A stretch of 64,000 bases of DNA. It comes from an uncultured Propionibacteriaceae bacterium (GTDB lineage Bacteria > Actinomycetota > Actinomycetes > Propionibacteriales > Propionibacteriaceae). Shown in pieces: positions 42,009-51,547 of the stretch. A program made the translations under genes and the position numbers. The notes beneath the pieces are model-generated. The model did no database searches, was not told where the DNA came from, and saw only the letters and a program-made list of their open reading frames with translations. Numbering within the stretch: position 1 is the stretch's first letter; each line of letters begins with the position of its first letter. Location of the stretch: assembly GCA_937965785.1 (NCBI GenBank), contig CALCKT010000067.1:1-64000 (forward strand), in the 5' to 3' direction.

Positions 42009-42043
42009 TACGGCGATACTTCGATTCAAGGAGGCGACCTCAA

Positions 42044-42415
42044 ATGTCCGTCGGTGAGCTGGCAGGTTTGCTCGCAGCCATTGCTCTCTGCGTCCTCGTG
42101 GCCCTGGCGGCCGTCCCTCTGATCAAGGCCGGCCGAGCTCTCGACGAGGTCCGCATCGCGGTGCGTGACCTCGGACACAATTCAGTTCCCGTCCTGATGG
42201 AGCTGAAGAGCACCGTCGAGAGCACCAATGCCGAACTGGAGAAACTTTCCCTGGTCACCGACGACGTGGCCCGCGTCTCCGGACACGCCACCGTGGTCAG
42301 CGAACACGCCGCCAACCTGTCGCAGTTGTTCGCGGCCACCCTGGGCGGCCCTCTGGTTCGCGGCGCGGCGATCGTCCACGGTCTGCGGACCGCTTTGAAG
42401 GGACGCAAGAAGTGA
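42044..42415 (+). CDS. DUF948 membrane-anchored protein
   Basis: The 123-residue protein has one N-terminal membrane helix (about 6-28) followed by a helical, coiled-coil-like region up to about 95, the pattern of DUF948 proteins. The family has no known role. ATG 42044 has AAGGAGG upstream. It is coupled to the next small gene by GTGA and precedes alaS, an order common in actinobacteria. Confidence 0.88.
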   Translation: MSVGELAGLLAAIALCVLVALAAVPLIKAGRALDEVRIAVRDLGHNSVPVLMELKSTVESTNAELEKLSLVTDDVARVSGHATVVSEHAANLSQLFAATLGGPLVRGAAIVHGLRTALKGRKK

Positions 42416-42642
42416 GGCGCCTGTTCTGGGTCCTGGTCGGCGCCGCCGTGGCCGTGGTGCTGGTGCTCCGCGGCCGCAAATGGCTGCACCAGTTCACCCC
42501 GAAGGGGGTGGCCGAACGCGTGGAGGCCTCCGGGCAGCAGGCCGTGAACAAATTCAGCGAGTTCCGCGCCACCTTCACCACCGCGATGCGGGAGAAGGAA
42601 GCCGAGCTCCGCGAGGAACTCGACATGCCCCGGAAGGCCTGA
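42412..42642 (+). CDS. Small membrane protein, DUF6167-like
   Basis: The 76-residue protein has a single N-terminal helix (LFWVLVGAAVAVVLVL, 4-19), a basic stretch, and a charged helical tail. It resembles the DUF6167 proteins found before alaS in actinobacteria, with FTPKGVAERV as the recognisable centre; function is unknown. GTG 42412 overlaps the DUF948 stop by 4 nt. The two small genes may encode partners at the membrane. Confidence 0.85.
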   Translation: MRRLFWVLVGAAVAVVLVLRGRKWLHQFTPKGVAERVEASGQQAVNKFSEFRATFTTAMREKEAELREELDMPRKA

Positions 42643-42671
42643 AAACCATCAACTCCAAGGAAAACCCACCA

Positions 42672-45326
42672 ATGAAAACCTCCGAGATCCGGAGCCGGTT
42701 CATCGACTTCTTCGCGCGCCACGACCACACCATCGTGCCGAGCGCATCGCTTCTCTACAACGACCCCACCCTGTTGTTCGTCAACGCCGGGATGGTGCCC
42801 TTCAAACCCTATTTCATGGGGGAGGAACCCACCCCTTACCGCCGCGCGGTCTCGGTTCAGAAGTGTGTGCGCACCCTGGACATAGACGATGTGGGCAGGA
42901 CCACCCGGCACGGCACGTTCTTCCAGATGATGGGGAACTTCGCATTCGGCGACTACTTCAAGGAAGGCGCCATCAACTACGCCTGGGAACTGATCACCAC
43001 CGAGATCCACAACGGTGGTCTCGGTTTTCGGCCCGACCAGGTGTGGGTGACCGCACTGCACGGCGACGAGGAGACCATAGCCCTGTGGCAGAAGGCCGGG
43101 ATCCCGCGCGACCGCATCCAGGAGCGTGGTTGCAAGGACAACTACTGGCACATGGGGGTGCCCGGCCCGGGTGGTCCCTGCTCCGAGATCTACATAGACC
43201 GCGGACCCGAGTTCGGTCCCGACGGCGGGCCGGAGGCCGACGAGGACCGTTTCCTGGAGATCTGGAACCTGGTCTTCCAGCAGGAGGAGATCACCAACGT
43301 CACCGCCAAGGACAAATTCGACGTGGTCAAACCCCTGGCCACGCAGAACATTGACACCGGCAGCGGCCTGGAACGCATCGCCTACCTGCTCCAGGGCGTG
43401 GCGAACATGTACGAGACGGACGAGGTCTACCCGGTCATCGCGAAGGTGGCGGAACTCTCGGGACGCAGATACGGGGCCGACCCGGATGACGACGTGCGGT
43501 TCCGGGTGGTGGCCGACCACATACGTTCCTCGCTGATGCTGATGACCGATGGCGTCACCCCCGGCAACGAGGCCCGCGGCTATGTCCTGCGGCGCCTGCT
43601 CCGCCGCTCCATCCGAGCCATGCGGCTGCTGGGAGTTGACGCCCCGGTTCTCGGTGAGCTGCTGCCCGTCAGCCGGGACGTGATGAGCGTCTCCTACCCG
43701 GAGATCAACGACTCCTGGGCGAGGATCGCCGAGATCAGCGAACACGAGGAGACCTCGTTCCGGCGCACGCTGTCCGCCGGAACGCAGATCTTCGATCTCG
43801 CGGTGGGACGCGCCAGGCAGACCGGGGCGAAGGAACTGCCCGGCGACGAGGCGTTCCAGCTGCACGACACCTACGGTTTCCCGATCGACCTGACCCTCGA
43901 GATGGCCGCCGAGGCGGGGCTCGGGGTGGATCGTGCCCGGTTCACCGAACTGATGCGCCAGCAGAAGGAACGGGCCCGCGCCGACGCGAAGGCCAAGAAG
44001 GGCGGGGCCACCAGCCTCGAGGCCTACAAGGAGATTCGAGAGGGCCACGAAACCCCCTTCGTCGGATACCGGGAACTCGAACACGAGACGAAGGTGATCG
44101 GCATCGTCTCCGACGGCCGGGTGGTCACCTCCGCCGGCGACGGGCAGGTCGTCGAACTGGTGCTGGCCGAAACCCCCTTCTACGCCGAATCCGGTGGTCA
44201 GGACTCCGATGCGGGACGGATCACCGGCGACGGCTGGTCCGCCGAGGTGCTCGACGTCCAGCGTCCGGTTCCGGGCCTGGTCGTGCACCGGGTGCAGCTG
44301 CTAGGCGAGCTCGGCGAGGGGGCGGTGGCGCACGCCGCCGTGGACCCTGCGGCCAGGCACGCCGCATCGCAGGCCCACACCGCCACCCACATCGTTCACG
44401 CCGCGCTGCGGGAGCTGGTGGGCCAGACCGCCACCCAGGCCGGTTCCTACAACAAACCGGGCTACCTGCGTTTCGACTACTCGGCGACCCACGGCATGAG
44501 CGAGGCCCTGAGACTGGAGGTCGAGCAACGCGCCAACCAGGCGATCCGGGATTCCTTCGACGTGACCGCCAGCCAGATGAAACTGGAGGACGCCAGGGCC
44601 ATGGGGGCAGTGGCCATGTTCGGCGAGAAATACCCGTCGATCGTGCGCGTGGTGGAGCTCGCGGGCCCTTGGTCCAGGGAACTGTGCGGCGGCACCCACG
44701 TCGCCAACACCGCCCAGATCGGGGTGCTGAACCTGCTCAGCGAATCCTCCATCGGATCCGGGGTGCGCCGCGTGGAGGCCCTCGTCGCTCAGGACGCGTT
44801 CGAACGTTTCGCCGCCGAACGGGCCCTCGTCGCCACCCTCACCGACAGCCTCCGAGTGCAGCCGGAGCAGCTCGCGGAACGGGTGGAGAAACTGCTCGGC
44901 CAGTTGAAGTCGGCGGAGAAACAGATCGCCGCGCTCCAGGCGGAGAAGCTGCTGGCCCGCTCCGGCGAACTCGCCGCAGCGGCGCGCCCGGTCGGCAACG
45001 TCAGGCTGGTGGCCGAGTCCCTGCCCGGCATCGCCGGCGGCGACCTGCGTACCCTCGCCCTCGACATCCGGGAACGGCTGGGAACGGAACCCGCGGTCGT
45101 GGCGCTGTTCGGCGGCGGGGACGGGAAGGCGGCCGGTGTGGTGGCCACCAACGCGGCGGCCCGCGAACTGGGCATCCGTGCCGGCCAGCTGATCTCCGCG
45201 GCCTGCCGCGCCATGGGCGGCAAGGGGGGCGGCAAGGACGATCTCGCCCAGGGCGGTGGTTCCGATCCGGCGGCGGCCCCGCAGGCGATCTCCGCAGTCG
45301 AGGCGATGTTGACTGATCGTGGCTGA
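42672..45326 (+). CDS. alaS: Alanyl-tRNA synthetase
   Basis: AlaRS charges tRNA-Ala. The 884-residue protein is complete: the class II core begins RSRFIDFFARHDHTIVPSASL; the editing domain has its zinc motif in HTATHIVHAALRE and CGGTHV; and a C-terminal coiled coil plus C-Ala domain ends with GKGGGKDDLAQGG. The ATG at 42672 is the only start that fits; the ribosome site AAGGAAA is about 12 nt upstream. The stop overlaps ruvX by 8 nt. Confidence 0.97.
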   Translation: MKTSEIRSRFIDFFARHDHTIVPSASLLYNDPTLLFVNAGMVPFKPYFMGEEPTPYRRAVSVQKCVRTLDIDDVGRTTRHGTFFQMMGNFAFGDYFKEGAINYAWELITTEIHNGGLGFRPDQVWVTALHGDEETIALWQKAGIPRDRIQERGCKDNYWHMGVPGPGGPCSEIYIDRGPEFGPDGGPEADEDRFLEIWNLVFQQEEITNVTAKDKFDVVKPLATQNIDTGSGLERIAYLLQGVANMYETDEVYPVIAKVAELSGRRYGADPDDDVRFRVVADHIRSSLMLMTDGVTPGNEARGYVLRRLLRRSIRAMRLLGVDAPVLGELLPVSRDVMSVSYPEINDSWARIAEISEHEETSFRRTLSAGTQIFDLAVGRARQTGAKELPGDEAFQLHDTYGFPIDLTLEMAAEAGLGVDRARFTELMRQQKERARADAKAKKGGATSLEAYKEIREGHETPFVGYRELEHETKVIGIVSDGRVVTSAGDGQVVELVLAETPFYAESGGQDSDAGRITGDGWSAEVLDVQRPVPGLVVHRVQLLGELGEGAVAHAAVDPAARHAASQAHTATHIVHAALRELVGQTATQAGSYNKPGYLRFDYSATHGMSEALRLEVEQRANQAIRDSFDVTASQMKLEDARAMGAVAMFGEKYPSIVRVVELAGPWSRELCGGTHVANTAQIGVLNLLSESSIGSGVRRVEALVAQDAFERFAAERALVATLTDSLRVQPEQLAERVEKLLGQLKSAEKQIAALQAEKLLARSGELAAAARPVGNVRLVAESLPGIAGGDLRTLALDIRERLGTEPAVVALFGGGDGKAAGVVATNAAARELGIRAGQLISAACRAMGGKGGGKDDLAQGGGSDPAAAPQAISAVEAMLTDRG

Positions 45327-45780
45327 GCTGGGACGCCTCGGGATCGACTGGGGCAAGGCGAGGATAGGCGTCGCGGCCAGCAATCCGCGCACCTCGTTCG
45401 CCTACCCCGTCGAAACGGTTCGCGCGAACGGTTCGGAAATGAAACGGCTCAGGGAACTGATCGAGGAGTACGAACCCGAGGTGGTCTACGTCGGGTTGCC
45501 CCTGACCTTGTCGGGGGAGCGTTCCTTCGCGGCATTGTTCGTGGTCGAGAGGGCTTCCCTGCTCGCAGCGGCGGTACCGGGAGTTCCGATCAGGCTGGTC
45601 GACGAGCGGATGAGCACGGCAGGGGCGTCACGTAATCTTGGGGGAGCGGGCCGCAACTCCCGGCAGCAACGGCGGATCATAGATCAGGCCGCTGCCGTGG
45701 AGATCCTGCAGCGCGCACTGGACCTGGAAACGGCCTCCGGTCGGCTGGCCGGGGAACCACTGGAACAGGAGGATCTGTGA
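45319..45780 (+). CDS. ruvX: RuvX/YqgF RNase H-fold protein
   Basis: YqgF-family proteins process the 16S rRNA precursor 5' end and have also been proposed as Holliday-junction resolvases. The 153-residue protein has the first catalytic motif GIDWGKARIGVAAS (8-21), VYVGLPLTLSGE in the middle, and VDERMSTAGA near the C-terminal third, with the final acid in the IDQAAAVEILQ helix. It overlaps alaS by 8 nt and mltG by 4 nt, the conserved alaS-ruvX-mltG-aroE order. Confidence 0.95.
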   Translation: MAELGRLGIDWGKARIGVAASNPRTSFAYPVETVRANGSEMKRLRELIEEYEPEVVYVGLPLTLSGERSFAALFVVERASLLAAAVPGVPIRLVDERMSTAGASRNLGGAGRNSRQQRRIIDQAAAVEILQRALDLETASGRLAGEPLEQEDL

Positions 45781-46901
45781 GTCCCACTTTCGTCGACAAC
45801 GACGGTCAACCGGACTGGCGCAAAATCGGGTATCACGCCCGCAGCGCGTTCGCGGTTCTGCTGTCGGCCGTGGTGTTGTTCGGAGGCGGCTGGTTCGTCG
45901 TCCACAAGGCCCACGAGGCCTGGGTCTCCTGGCGGACCGAGAGCGACTACATCGGTGATGGCAAGGACGAGGTGGTCGTGGTGATCCCGAAGGACGCCAC
46001 CGTCACGCAGATCGGCGACGTGCTCGTGGAAAGCGGCGTCATCAAATCCACCCGCACCTTCCGCTCGGTGGTCGGGCGCCAGACGGGATCGGACTCCAAG
46101 CTCCAGGCGGGGCGTTTCCGGCTGCGCAGCGAGATTCCGGCCGAAACCGCTCTGAAGATGCTGCTTGACCCGGCCAACAGGGTGGCCCTGAAGGTGACTC
46201 TCCCCGAGGGACGGGTCCAGGCGCAGCAGTGGGAGATCCTGGCCAAGGAACTGGGGCTCACCGAGGAGCAGCTGACCGAGGCGTCGAAGTCCAGCGAACT
46301 GAAGCTGCCCGACTGGGCAGGTGGTGACGGAAAACTGGAGGGATTCCTCTTCCCGGAAACCTACGAGGTGGCCGAGCCGGTGACCGCGCTCGGAGTCCTG
46401 AAACAGCAGGTGGAGCAGTTCAGCAAGGTGACGGGCGCCATCAGTCTGGAGGCCCGCGCCAAGGACATCGGCAGAAGCCCGTACGAGGTCCTGATCGTCG
46501 CATCCATCGTGGAGAAGGAGGCGGCACGCGCGGAGGACAGACCCAGGATTGCGCAGGTGGCCTACAACCGGTTGGCGAAGAACATGCCCCTGCAGTTCGA
46601 CTCCACGGTGCACTACGCGATCGGGGAGTTCAACCGCGTCACGACGACCCCGGAGAACCGGGCCACGGATTCGCCCTACAACACCTACAAGGTCAAGGGC
46701 CTGCCCCCAACACCGATATCGAACCCGGGACAGGCCGCCATCGAGTCCGCCCTGGCGCCGAGCGGCGAGGAATCCCTGTTCTTCACCACCGTCGACCTGG
46801 ACACCGGCGAGACCAGGTACTCGAATGACGAGGCAGGTCACGCGGAGAACGTGAAACTGTTCCAGCAGTGGTGCCAGTCACATCAGGGGCGTTGCGTCTG
46901 A
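45777..46901 (+). CDS. mltG: Endolytic murein transglycosylase MltG
   Basis: MltG cuts nascent glycan strands and limits their length. The 374-residue protein has a short cytosolic start, one membrane helix (about 23-43), a LysM-like subdomain (about 60-150) and the YceG catalytic domain. The motif ASIVEKEA carries the likely catalytic Glu246, followed by VAYNRLAKNMPLQFDSTVHYA. GTG 45777 overlaps the ruvX stop; its own TGA shares one base with the aroE ATG. Confidence 0.95.
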   Translation: MSPTFVDNDGQPDWRKIGYHARSAFAVLLSAVVLFGGGWFVVHKAHEAWVSWRTESDYIGDGKDEVVVVIPKDATVTQIGDVLVESGVIKSTRTFRSVVGRQTGSDSKLQAGRFRLRSEIPAETALKMLLDPANRVALKVTLPEGRVQAQQWEILAKELGLTEEQLTEASKSSELKLPDWAGGDGKLEGFLFPETYEVAEPVTALGVLKQQVEQFSKVTGAISLEARAKDIGRSPYEVLIVASIVEKEAARAEDRPRIAQVAYNRLAKNMPLQFDSTVHYAIGEFNRVTTTPENRATDSPYNTYKVKGLPPTPISNPGQAAIESALAPSGEESLFFTTVDLDTGETRYSNDEAGHAENVKLFQQWCQSHQGRCV

Positions 46902-47704
46902 TGCGCTGTGCCGTCATCGGGGATCCGGTTGAGCATTCGTTGTCCCCGGCGATCCATCGCGCGGGCTACCGGACCAATGGCCTCGACTGGAGCTATGAGG
47001 CGATTCGGGTCGCTCCCGGAACGCTGCCGGAGTTCGTCGCATCCCTGACGGATCCCGGATGGGTCGGGCTGAGCGTCACGGCACCCCACAAGAAGGACCT
47101 GCTCGGGCTGGGCGAACCGGACTCGATCTCCCTCATGGTCCAAGGGGGCAACACGATTCTCCTGGGCGACGAACCCCGTGTGTACAACACCGACGTGCCG
47201 GGGTTCATCAAGGCTTGGCGGAATCGTGGTCTGGAGGGCATTTCCACGGCGGTCATCGTCGGCAACGGCGCCACCGCGCGTTCCCTGCTGGTCGCGTTGT
47301 CGGGTCTGTCGGTTCGGGAAGTCACGGTGCTGGCCCGTGTGCCATCCCGGGCCGCGGCGCTGTGTGAGCTGGGAATCGCCCTCGGGATCGACATCACCGC
47401 GCAGCCGATGGACGCCTCGTTCCGCGACGTCGATCTGCTGGCCAGCACCGTTCCGACCTCCGCGACAAAGAAGTGGGCCGGTGTCTGGGCCGAACGGGCC
47501 GAGGTGCTGTTCGACGCCGTCTACGATCCCTGGCCCACACCCCTGGCCAGTGCTGCCGACCCCGATCAGCCGGTGATCACGGGGCTGGAGCTGCTTGCCG
47601 GGCAGGCCGTGGACCAGTTCCGGCTCCTGACGGGATGCGAGCTGGGCTTCCAGGAAGCTCTGTCCGCCGCCACGGCCGAACTCGAAGCCCGTCGGCGCAG
47701 CTGA
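46901..47704 (+). CDS. aroE: Shikimate dehydrogenase
   Basis: AroE reduces 3-dehydroshikimate with NADPH. The 267-residue protein shows the substrate motif GDPVEHSLSPAIH (7-19), the Lys of VTAPHKKDLL near 65, and the nucleotide-binding VIVGNGATARS. The nucleotide loop is GNGATA rather than the usual GAGGAA, a small deviation. ATG 46901 shares its A with the mltG stop (TGATG). Confidence 0.94.
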   Translation: MRCAVIGDPVEHSLSPAIHRAGYRTNGLDWSYEAIRVAPGTLPEFVASLTDPGWVGLSVTAPHKKDLLGLGEPDSISLMVQGGNTILLGDEPRVYNTDVPGFIKAWRNRGLEGISTAVIVGNGATARSLLVALSGLSVREVTVLARVPSRAAALCELGIALGIDITAQPMDASFRDVDLLASTVPTSATKKWAGVWAERAEVLFDAVYDPWPTPLASAADPDQPVITGLELLAGQAVDQFRLLTGCELGFQEALSAATAELEARRRS

Positions 47705-47710
47705 CACAAT
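47705..47710 (+). promoter_or_regulatory. Possible -10 box for leaderless aroC
   Basis: CACAAT ends 7 nt before the aroC ATG at 47718. The first base departs from TANNNT, so this is weaker than the other cases, but the gap has no ribosome site. Confidence 0.35.
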
Positions 47711-47717
47711 TGCCCCC

Positions 47718-48914
47718 ATGCTGCGTTACCTCACGGCCGGGGAATCACACGGCCAGGCCCTGATAGCGACGATGGAGGGCATCCCGGCCCATGTTCGCGT
47801 GGGAGAACCCGAGATCTCAGCCGCCCTGGCCAGGAGGCGGCTCGGGGCCGGGCGCGGGGCACGCATGAAATTCGAGGCGGACGCGGTGACCCTGCTGGGC
47901 GGATTCCGGCACGGTGAAACCCTCGGCTCACCGGTCGCCGTCATGATCGGGAACACGGAATGGCCCAAGTGGGAGACCGTCATGGCGCCCGGTGAGGTGG
48001 ATGCCGAACGGCTCGCCATCCAGGCCCGAAACACCCCTCTCACCCGACCCAGACCCGGCCACGCCGACCTGGCCGGGATGCAGAAATACGTCTTCCCCGA
48101 GGCACGGCCCATCCTGGAACGCGCCTCGGCCCGTGAAACCGCGGCGCGGGTGGCGCTTGGCGCGGTGGCCGCGGCCTTCCTCGACCAGGCGCTGGAGGTC
48201 AGCATCGTCAGCCATGTCGTCGAACTCGGCGGGGTTCGCGCGAGACGCACCGATCTGCCCGGGGCCGCGGACCTCGCGGCCATCGACGCCGACCCCACCC
48301 GCTGCTTCGACACGGATGCGGCGGTGGCCATGGCTGCGGAGGTGGAGGAGTGCCGCAAGGCGGGAGACACCCTCGGCGGGGTGGTCGAGGTGGTCGTGTG
48401 GGGTCTGCCCCCCGGTCTCGGTTCCCACATCCAGGGGGATCGCCGCCTCGATTCCCGGCTCGCCGGGGCCCTGATGGGCATCCAGGCCATCAAGGGGGTG
48501 GAGTTCGGTGACGGTTTCGAGCTGGCCAGGCGCCGCGGCTCGGCAGCACACGACGAGATCCTCCCCACCGGCGAAGGAATCGCACGAGCCACCCACAACG
48601 CAGGAGGTGTGGAGGGCGGCATGTCCACCGGCGAGGTGCTCCGGGTGCGTGCCGCGATGAAACCGATAGCCACCGTCCCCCGGGCGCTGCGCACCGTGGA
48701 CGTCTCGACGGGGCAACCCGCGGTGGCCCATCACCAGCGCTCCGACGTGTGTGCGGTACCGGCGGCCGGGGTGGTGGCCGAGGCCGTCACCGCACTGGTG
48801 CTGGCGGAACTGGCCCTCGAGAAGTTCGGCGGCGACTCCGTCGCGGAGACCCGCCGCAACCGGGATGCCTACCTCGCCGATGTCGCTGCCCGCGGCCTGG
48901 GGGTGCGGCGGTGA
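47718..48914 (+). CDS. aroC: Chorismate synthase
   Basis: AroC converts EPSP to chorismate with reduced FMN. The 398-residue protein has all three family signatures: GESHGQALIATMEGIP at 8-23, the internal RARETAARVALGA-like stretch, and RAAMKPIATVPRALRTVD near the C-terminus. It lies 13 nt after aroE and overlaps aroK by 4 nt, in an aroE-aroC-aroK-aroB cluster that gathers the middle and end of the shikimate pathway. Confidence 0.97.
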   Translation: MLRYLTAGESHGQALIATMEGIPAHVRVGEPEISAALARRRLGAGRGARMKFEADAVTLLGGFRHGETLGSPVAVMIGNTEWPKWETVMAPGEVDAERLAIQARNTPLTRPRPGHADLAGMQKYVFPEARPILERASARETAARVALGAVAAAFLDQALEVSIVSHVVELGGVRARRTDLPGAADLAAIDADPTRCFDTDAAVAMAAEVEECRKAGDTLGGVVEVVVWGLPPGLGSHIQGDRRLDSRLAGALMGIQAIKGVEFGDGFELARRRGSAAHDEILPTGEGIARATHNAGGVEGGMSTGEVLRVRAAMKPIATVPRALRTVDVSTGQPAVAHHQRSDVCAVPAAGVVAEAVTALVLAELALEKFGGDSVAETRRNRDAYLADVAARGLGVRR

Positions 48915-49408
48915 GCATCGTGCTCGTCGGCGCCCCCGGAGCGGGAAAGAGCACGGTCGGGGCGGAACTCGCAGGCCTGCTCGGGAAGTCCTTCGTCGAC
49001 GTGGATGCCCGGATCGAGGAGGTGGTGGGCAAACCCGTCGCCGAGATCTTCGCGGATGACGGTGAGGCCCGTTTCCGTGCCCTGGAGGAATCGGCCACCC
49101 TCGAGCTGCTGGAGACCGGGGAGGTCGTGAGCCTGGGTGGGGGAGCGGTCATGAACCCCCGGATCCGCGATGCCCTGGCGGGGCACGACGTCATCTGGCT
49201 GGAGGTTTCCATCCAGCAGGCCGCCCGCCGCATCGGGCTCAACACCGCGCGGCCGCTGTCGCTCGGCAACATCCGGGGAAGGCTGATAGAGCTGCTCCGG
49301 GAACGCACCCCCGTCTACGAGGCGGTTTCAACCACCCGCGTCAACACCGACCGGCGTGACCCCGAGGAGATCGCCGCGGAACTCGCCGAGACCAGGAGAC
49401 AGCCGTGA
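48911..49408 (+). CDS. aroK: Shikimate kinase
   Basis: AroK phosphorylates shikimate. The 165-residue protein has the P-loop GAPGAGKST at 8-16, the shikimate-binding DVDARIEE and GGGAV motifs, and a lid region with NTARPL. GTG 48911 overlaps aroC (GTGA), and the stop overlaps aroB in the same way. Confidence 0.96.
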   Translation: MSIVLVGAPGAGKSTVGAELAGLLGKSFVDVDARIEEVVGKPVAEIFADDGEARFRALEESATLELLETGEVVSLGGGAVMNPRIRDALAGHDVIWLEVSIQQAARRIGLNTARPLSLGNIRGRLIELLRERTPVYEAVSTTRVNTDRRDPEEIAAELAETRRQP

Positions 49409-50490
49409 TCGTGCCGGTGAACAGCCGCGTCGCCCCCTACCAGGTGCACATCGCCCCCGGCGCGCTGGAACGACTCGGTGAATCGCTCGGCGATGCCGCT
49501 CGGGTGGCGGTGATCGTTCCCGAGCCCCTGAAGGTCCTCGCTGAACGGGTCCGGAGACGCTGCCCGGACCGACGGGTGACCACGATCACCGTTCCCGACG
49601 CCGAGGCCGCCAAAACCCCCGCGGTGCTGGCGAGGTGCTGGGACGAGCTGGCCGCGGCCGGGTTCACGCGCAGTGACCTGGTGGTCGGGTTGGGTGGTGG
49701 CACCGCCACCGACCTCGCGGGTTTCGTTGCCGCCAGCTGGCTTCGTGGGGTTGGTTTCATCAGCGTCCCGACCACCGTGCTCGGCATGGTCGATGCGGCC
49801 GTCGGGGGGAAGACCGGCATCAACCTGGCGGCGGGAAAGAACCTGGTCGGCGCCTTCCACGAGCCACGGACCGTGATCTGCGACCTCGACCTGCTGCGGG
49901 AACTACCCGGCGCGGAGGTGGCATCCGGGCTGGCGGAGGTGGTCAAGTGCGGTTTCATCTCGGATGCCGAGATCCTGCGGCTGGTGGATTCCGATCTTCG
50001 TGGCGCCCTGGACGTCACCACGGAGACCTTCGCGGAACTCGTGGGCCGTGCCGTCGCGGTGAAGGCCGGGGTGGTGGCCACGGACCTGACCGAACGCACC
50101 TCCCGCGGGGGGATCGTCGGCAGGGAGGCCCTGAACTACGGGCACACGATGGGGCATGCCATCGAGGCGCAAGAGAGGTTCCGGTTGCGCCACGGCCAGG
50201 CCATTTCCATCGGCATGGTCTGGATCGCGGAGGTCAGCCGGCGGTTGCTGGGGCTGGATGCCGCCCTGGCCGCTGATCATTCCCGGCTGCTCGGCGCGCT
50301 CGGCCTGCCCGTCACCCACGACCCGGAAGCCTGGCCCGGGCTTCGTCGTCTCATGAGCCTGGACAAGAAGTCCCGCGGCGACGACCTGCGCCTGGTGGGA
50401 CTCGCCGCCCAGGGGCGGCCGGTGATCCTGGAAAACCCGGATGAGAGCGAACTCGCCGAGTCCTATGCCGTGGTTTCCGGGCGGGGGTAG
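49405..50490 (+). CDS. aroB: 3-dehydroquinate synthase
   Basis: AroB forms the first ring compound of the shikimate pathway with zinc and NAD. The 361-residue protein has GGGTATDLAGFVAA, the PTTVLGMVDAAVGGKTGIN stretch near 127-145, and the zinc ligands in NYGHTMGHAIEA and LRHGQAISIGM. It is coupled to aroK. The type II dehydroquinase gene aroQ, often placed next in actinobacteria, is missing; efp follows instead. Confidence 0.97.
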   Translation: MIVPVNSRVAPYQVHIAPGALERLGESLGDAARVAVIVPEPLKVLAERVRRRCPDRRVTTITVPDAEAAKTPAVLARCWDELAAAGFTRSDLVVGLGGGTATDLAGFVAASWLRGVGFISVPTTVLGMVDAAVGGKTGINLAAGKNLVGAFHEPRTVICDLDLLRELPGAEVASGLAEVVKCGFISDAEILRLVDSDLRGALDVTTETFAELVGRAVAVKAGVVATDLTERTSRGGIVGREALNYGHTMGHAIEAQERFRLRHGQAISIGMVWIAEVSRRLLGLDAALAADHSRLLGALGLPVTHDPEAWPGLRRLMSLDKKSRGDDLRLVGLAAQGRPVILENPDESELAESYAVVSGRG

Positions 50491-50498
50491 GGCTCGGG

Positions 50499-50504
50499 TA
50501 AGAT
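50499..50504 (+). promoter_or_regulatory. -10 box of the efp-nusB promoter
   Basis: TAAGAT lies 42 nt before the efp GTG at 50547. The leader contains GGAAAGG at about 50531-50537. Confidence 0.4.
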
Positions 50505-50546
50505 TCCGCGACGGCCCGTGCAAACAGAGTCGGAAAGGCGACAGGC

Positions 50547-51110
50547 GTGGTATCCACCAATGATCTCAAGAACGGAATGGTGCTCGACCTGAACGGTGAG
50601 CTGTGGCAGGTGCAGTGGTTCCAGCACCACAAGCCGGGCAAGGGCAACACCGTCGTGCGATCGAAACTGAAGCACGTGCTCTCGGGCAAGATCATCGACA
50701 AGACCTTCAACTCCGACACGAAGGTGGACACCGCAACCATCGACCGCCGGGACATGCAGTACCTCTATCTCGACGGTGAGGACTACGTGTTCATGGACAA
50801 CACCACCTACGACCAGGTCCACATCTCCGCCGATGTGGTGGGTGAGGCCCGCTTCTACCTGCTCGACAACCAGTCCGCTACCGTGGCCATGCACGAGGGT
50901 ATTCCCCTTTTCATCGAACTGCCCGCCAGCGTGGAACTCGAGATCACCTACACCGAACCCGGCCTGCAGGGGGATCGGTCCACCGGAGGCACCAAACCCG
51001 CCACCCTGGAAACCGGCAAGGAGATCCAGGTTCCCCTGTTCATCACCACGGGCGAGAAGATCAAGGTCGACACCCGCGACGGGTCCTACATCTCCCGGGT
51101 GAATGGCTGA
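50547..51110 (+). CDS. efp: Elongation factor P
   Basis: EF-P relieves ribosomes stalled at polyproline. The 187-residue protein has three beta domains; the tip loop HHKPGKGN carries the conserved Lys and precedes VVRSKLKHVLSG. The Lys tip is like that of most actinobacteria. GTG 50547 has a GGAAAGG site; the alternative ATG at 50580 would remove domain I residues. It overlaps nusB by 8 nt. Confidence 0.96.
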   Translation: MVSTNDLKNGMVLDLNGELWQVQWFQHHKPGKGNTVVRSKLKHVLSGKIIDKTFNSDTKVDTATIDRRDMQYLYLDGEDYVFMDNTTYDQVHISADVVGEARFYLLDNQSATVAMHEGIPLFIELPASVELEITYTEPGLQGDRSTGGTKPATLETGKEIQVPLFITTGEKIKVDTRDGSYISRVNG

Positions 51111-51528
51111 GACAGTCCGCTACGGCACCCAGACGAAGGCTCGGCGAGTCGCTCTCGACATCCTTTACGCCGCCGAGCTGCGAGGCCGGGGCATCGTCGA
51201 GACGTTCATCGAGGCCAGGGACCTGACCGCGATCACCGTGCGTGAACTGACCACGAGGATCGTTCACGGCGTGGCCGAACACCAGGATGAGATCGATGCG
51301 CGCATCTCGGCCGCTCTCGACAAATCCTGGACCCTGGAACGCATGCCCGCCGTCGACCGCAACCTGGCGAGGATCGCGGTCTTCGAGATGGATCACACCG
51401 ACACCCCCGGGCCCGTCATCATCGCCGAGGCGGTGCGGCTGGCGCAGGAACTGTCCACCGACGGTTCACCCGGCTTCCTCAACGGCCTGCTCAGCAAGGC
51501 CCTGTCAATCAAAGAAACAAACTCCTGA
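51103..51528 (+). CDS. nusB: Transcription antitermination factor NusB
   Basis: NusB, with NusE (ribosomal protein S10), binds boxA RNA in rRNA antitermination. The 141-residue helical protein has ARRVALDILYAAELRG at the start and the late VIIAEAVRLAQELSTDGSPGFLNGLL, both diagnostic. efp-nusB is the common bacterial order. carA follows 19 nt downstream, without pyrR, pyrB or pyrC in between. Confidence 0.96.
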   Translation: MAETVRYGTQTKARRVALDILYAAELRGRGIVETFIEARDLTAITVRELTTRIVHGVAEHQDEIDARISAALDKSWTLERMPAVDRNLARIAVFEMDHTDTPGPVIIAEAVRLAQELSTDGSPGFLNGLLSKALSIKETNS

Positions 51529-51547
51529 CCCCTGATTTGGAGCGATC